The position numbers were made by a program, and so were the translations under genes. A stretch of DNA of 6,893 nucleotides from the NCBI GenBank assembly GCA_018894075.1, contig JAHIEB010000024.1, positions 1-6,893 on the forward strand. The letters are read 5' to 3'. Each line of letters starts with the position of its first letter. Position 1 is the stretch's first letter. The notes under the pieces were generated by a model. The model was not told where the DNA came from. It did no database searches and saw nothing but the letters and a program-made list of their open reading frames with translations. This DNA comes from Patescibacteria group bacterium. Lineage in GTDB: Bacteria > Patescibacteriota > Minisyncoccia > Minisyncoccales > Staskawiczbacteraceae. Shown in pieces: positions 6,709 to 6,893 of this stretch.

Positions 6709-6740
6709 AGGATTCTAATAGGATTCTGAATAGAATCTTA
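6709..6740 (+). repeat. AGGATTCT direct repeats with inverted copy forming a hairpin
   Basis: AGGATTCT occurs at 6709-6716 and 6720-6727 (11-nt period), followed by the inverted copy AGAATCT at 6732-6738. The second repeat and the inverted copy make a 9-bp stem (6719-6727 with 6732-6740, one G-U pair) around a GAAT loop. The first repeat could pair with the same inverted copy instead, so two exclusive stems are possible. It begins 28 bp after the last operon stop. T5 at 6748 onward is not adjacent to the stem, so it is a poor terminator. An operator or an RNA-control or processing element is possible. Confidence 0.55.
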
Positions 6741-6751
6741 ACAACCTTTTT

Positions 6752-6790
6752 AGGAGGAGAAGACGAGTGAAAATAGAATGTCAATTCTGA
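6752..6790 (+). other. Strong ribosome binding site with seven-codon frame (leader peptide or gene remnant)
   Basis: AGGAGGAGA at 6752-6760 is among the strongest Shine-Dalgarno matches in the window and stands 6 nt before a GTG at 6767. The frame reads MKIECQF and stops at TGA (6788-6790). No longer frame follows before the terminator. It could be a leader peptide, a decoy, or the surviving start of a gene whose body has been lost. The sequence shows the elements, but nothing proves translation. Confidence 0.35.
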
Positions 6791-6802
6791 TTTTTTGAAA
6801 AG

Positions 6803-6838
6803 GGGAAATAAATTTAATTATTTTTTTGTTTATTTCTC
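6803..6838 (+). other. AT-rich hairpin directly before the operon terminator
   Basis: GGGAAATAAA (6803-6812) pairs with TTTATTTCTC (6829-6838; one G-U pair), giving a 10-bp, mostly A/T stem with a T-rich loop. It abuts the GC-rich terminator stem at 6839. On its own it may be incidental to the A/T-rich sequence. Confidence 0.4.
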
Positions 6839-6873
6839 AAGGCGGCCTAATTTGATTTAAGCCGCCTTTTTTT
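6839..6873 (+). terminator. Rho-independent terminator closing the operon
   Basis: AAGGCGGC (6839-6846) pairs with GCCGCCTT (6861-6868) around a 14-nt A/T-rich loop, and T7 (6867-6873) begins within the closing pairs of the descending arm. It lies about 160 bp after the last operon stop. The sequence after it to the window end (6874-6893) shows no gene. Confidence 0.9.
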
Positions 6874-6893
6874 ATTTCAAACAAAACTCAATT

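Noticed and set aside
6767..6811. Recoding of TGA (Gly code 25, Trp or selenocysteine) extending MKIECQF
   Set aside because: Readthrough would add only six codons before TAA, the long genes contain no in-frame TGA, and three-frame context fits TGA as a normal stop for two of the operon genes.
1..6893. tRNA, rRNA, CRISPR array, insertion sequence or integrase
   Set aside because: No regularly spaced repeats, terminal inverted repeats, transposase or integrase motifs, or cloverleaf-like segments were seen in the short intergenic regions.

Overview
The window holds the 3' end of one secreted-type gene and then a complete, tightly packed four-gene operon of protein-remodelling factors. All real genes are on the + strand. 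The first gene is an AT-rich, lysine/glutamate-rich coiled-coil protein (DUF5667-like) with a cysteine-rich tail that includes a Kazal-type inhibitor domain. This combination is common in uncultured candidate-phylum lineages (Patescibacteria/CPR and some DPANN archaea). A perfect -35 box (TTGACA), good Shine-Dalgarno sequences before every complete gene and classical hairpin-plus-U-tract terminators favour a bacterium. The exact taxon cannot be fixed from this window.

Layout: 1-1200, 5'-truncated coiled-coil/Kazal protein; 1203-1247, a perfect 20-bp-stem terminator; 1279-1306, a sigma70-like promoter; 1395-3536, a full-length Cdc48/p97/VAT-type double AAA+ ATPase (N domain, D1, D2); 3538-4017, a small GrpE-like nucleotide exchange factor; 4062-6041, a divergent Hsp70; 6045-6680, an unrecognised protein whose C-terminal part carries a DnaJ-like CxxCxGxG...CxC zinc site but no J domain. 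The tail at 6681-6893 holds an AGGATTCT repeat/hairpin, a very strong ribosome binding site in front of a seven-codon reading frame, an AT-rich hairpin and a rho-independent terminator. Gaps between the four operon genes are 1, 44 and 3 bp, so they are almost certainly co-transcribed and partly translationally coupled.

How the genes may work together (inference): Cdc48 enzymes are ATP-driven unfoldases. Hsp70 binds exposed hydrophobic segments, and GrpE resets Hsp70 by releasing ADP. A dedicated Hsp70/GrpE pair fused by operon structure to a Cdc48 unfoldase, with no ClpB, no J-domain protein and no protease in the window, looks like a self-contained disaggregation or client-extraction machine. 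The fourth protein is the best candidate for the missing co-chaperone or client adaptor. The Hsp70 lacks the conserved leucine-rich interdomain linker, so its allostery and co-chaperone use probably differ from those of housekeeping DnaK. I regard this Cdc48-GrpE-Hsp70-zinc protein cassette as the interesting system of the window. It is richer in G+C than the flanking sequence and is bounded by terminators on both sides, which suggests an acquired module.
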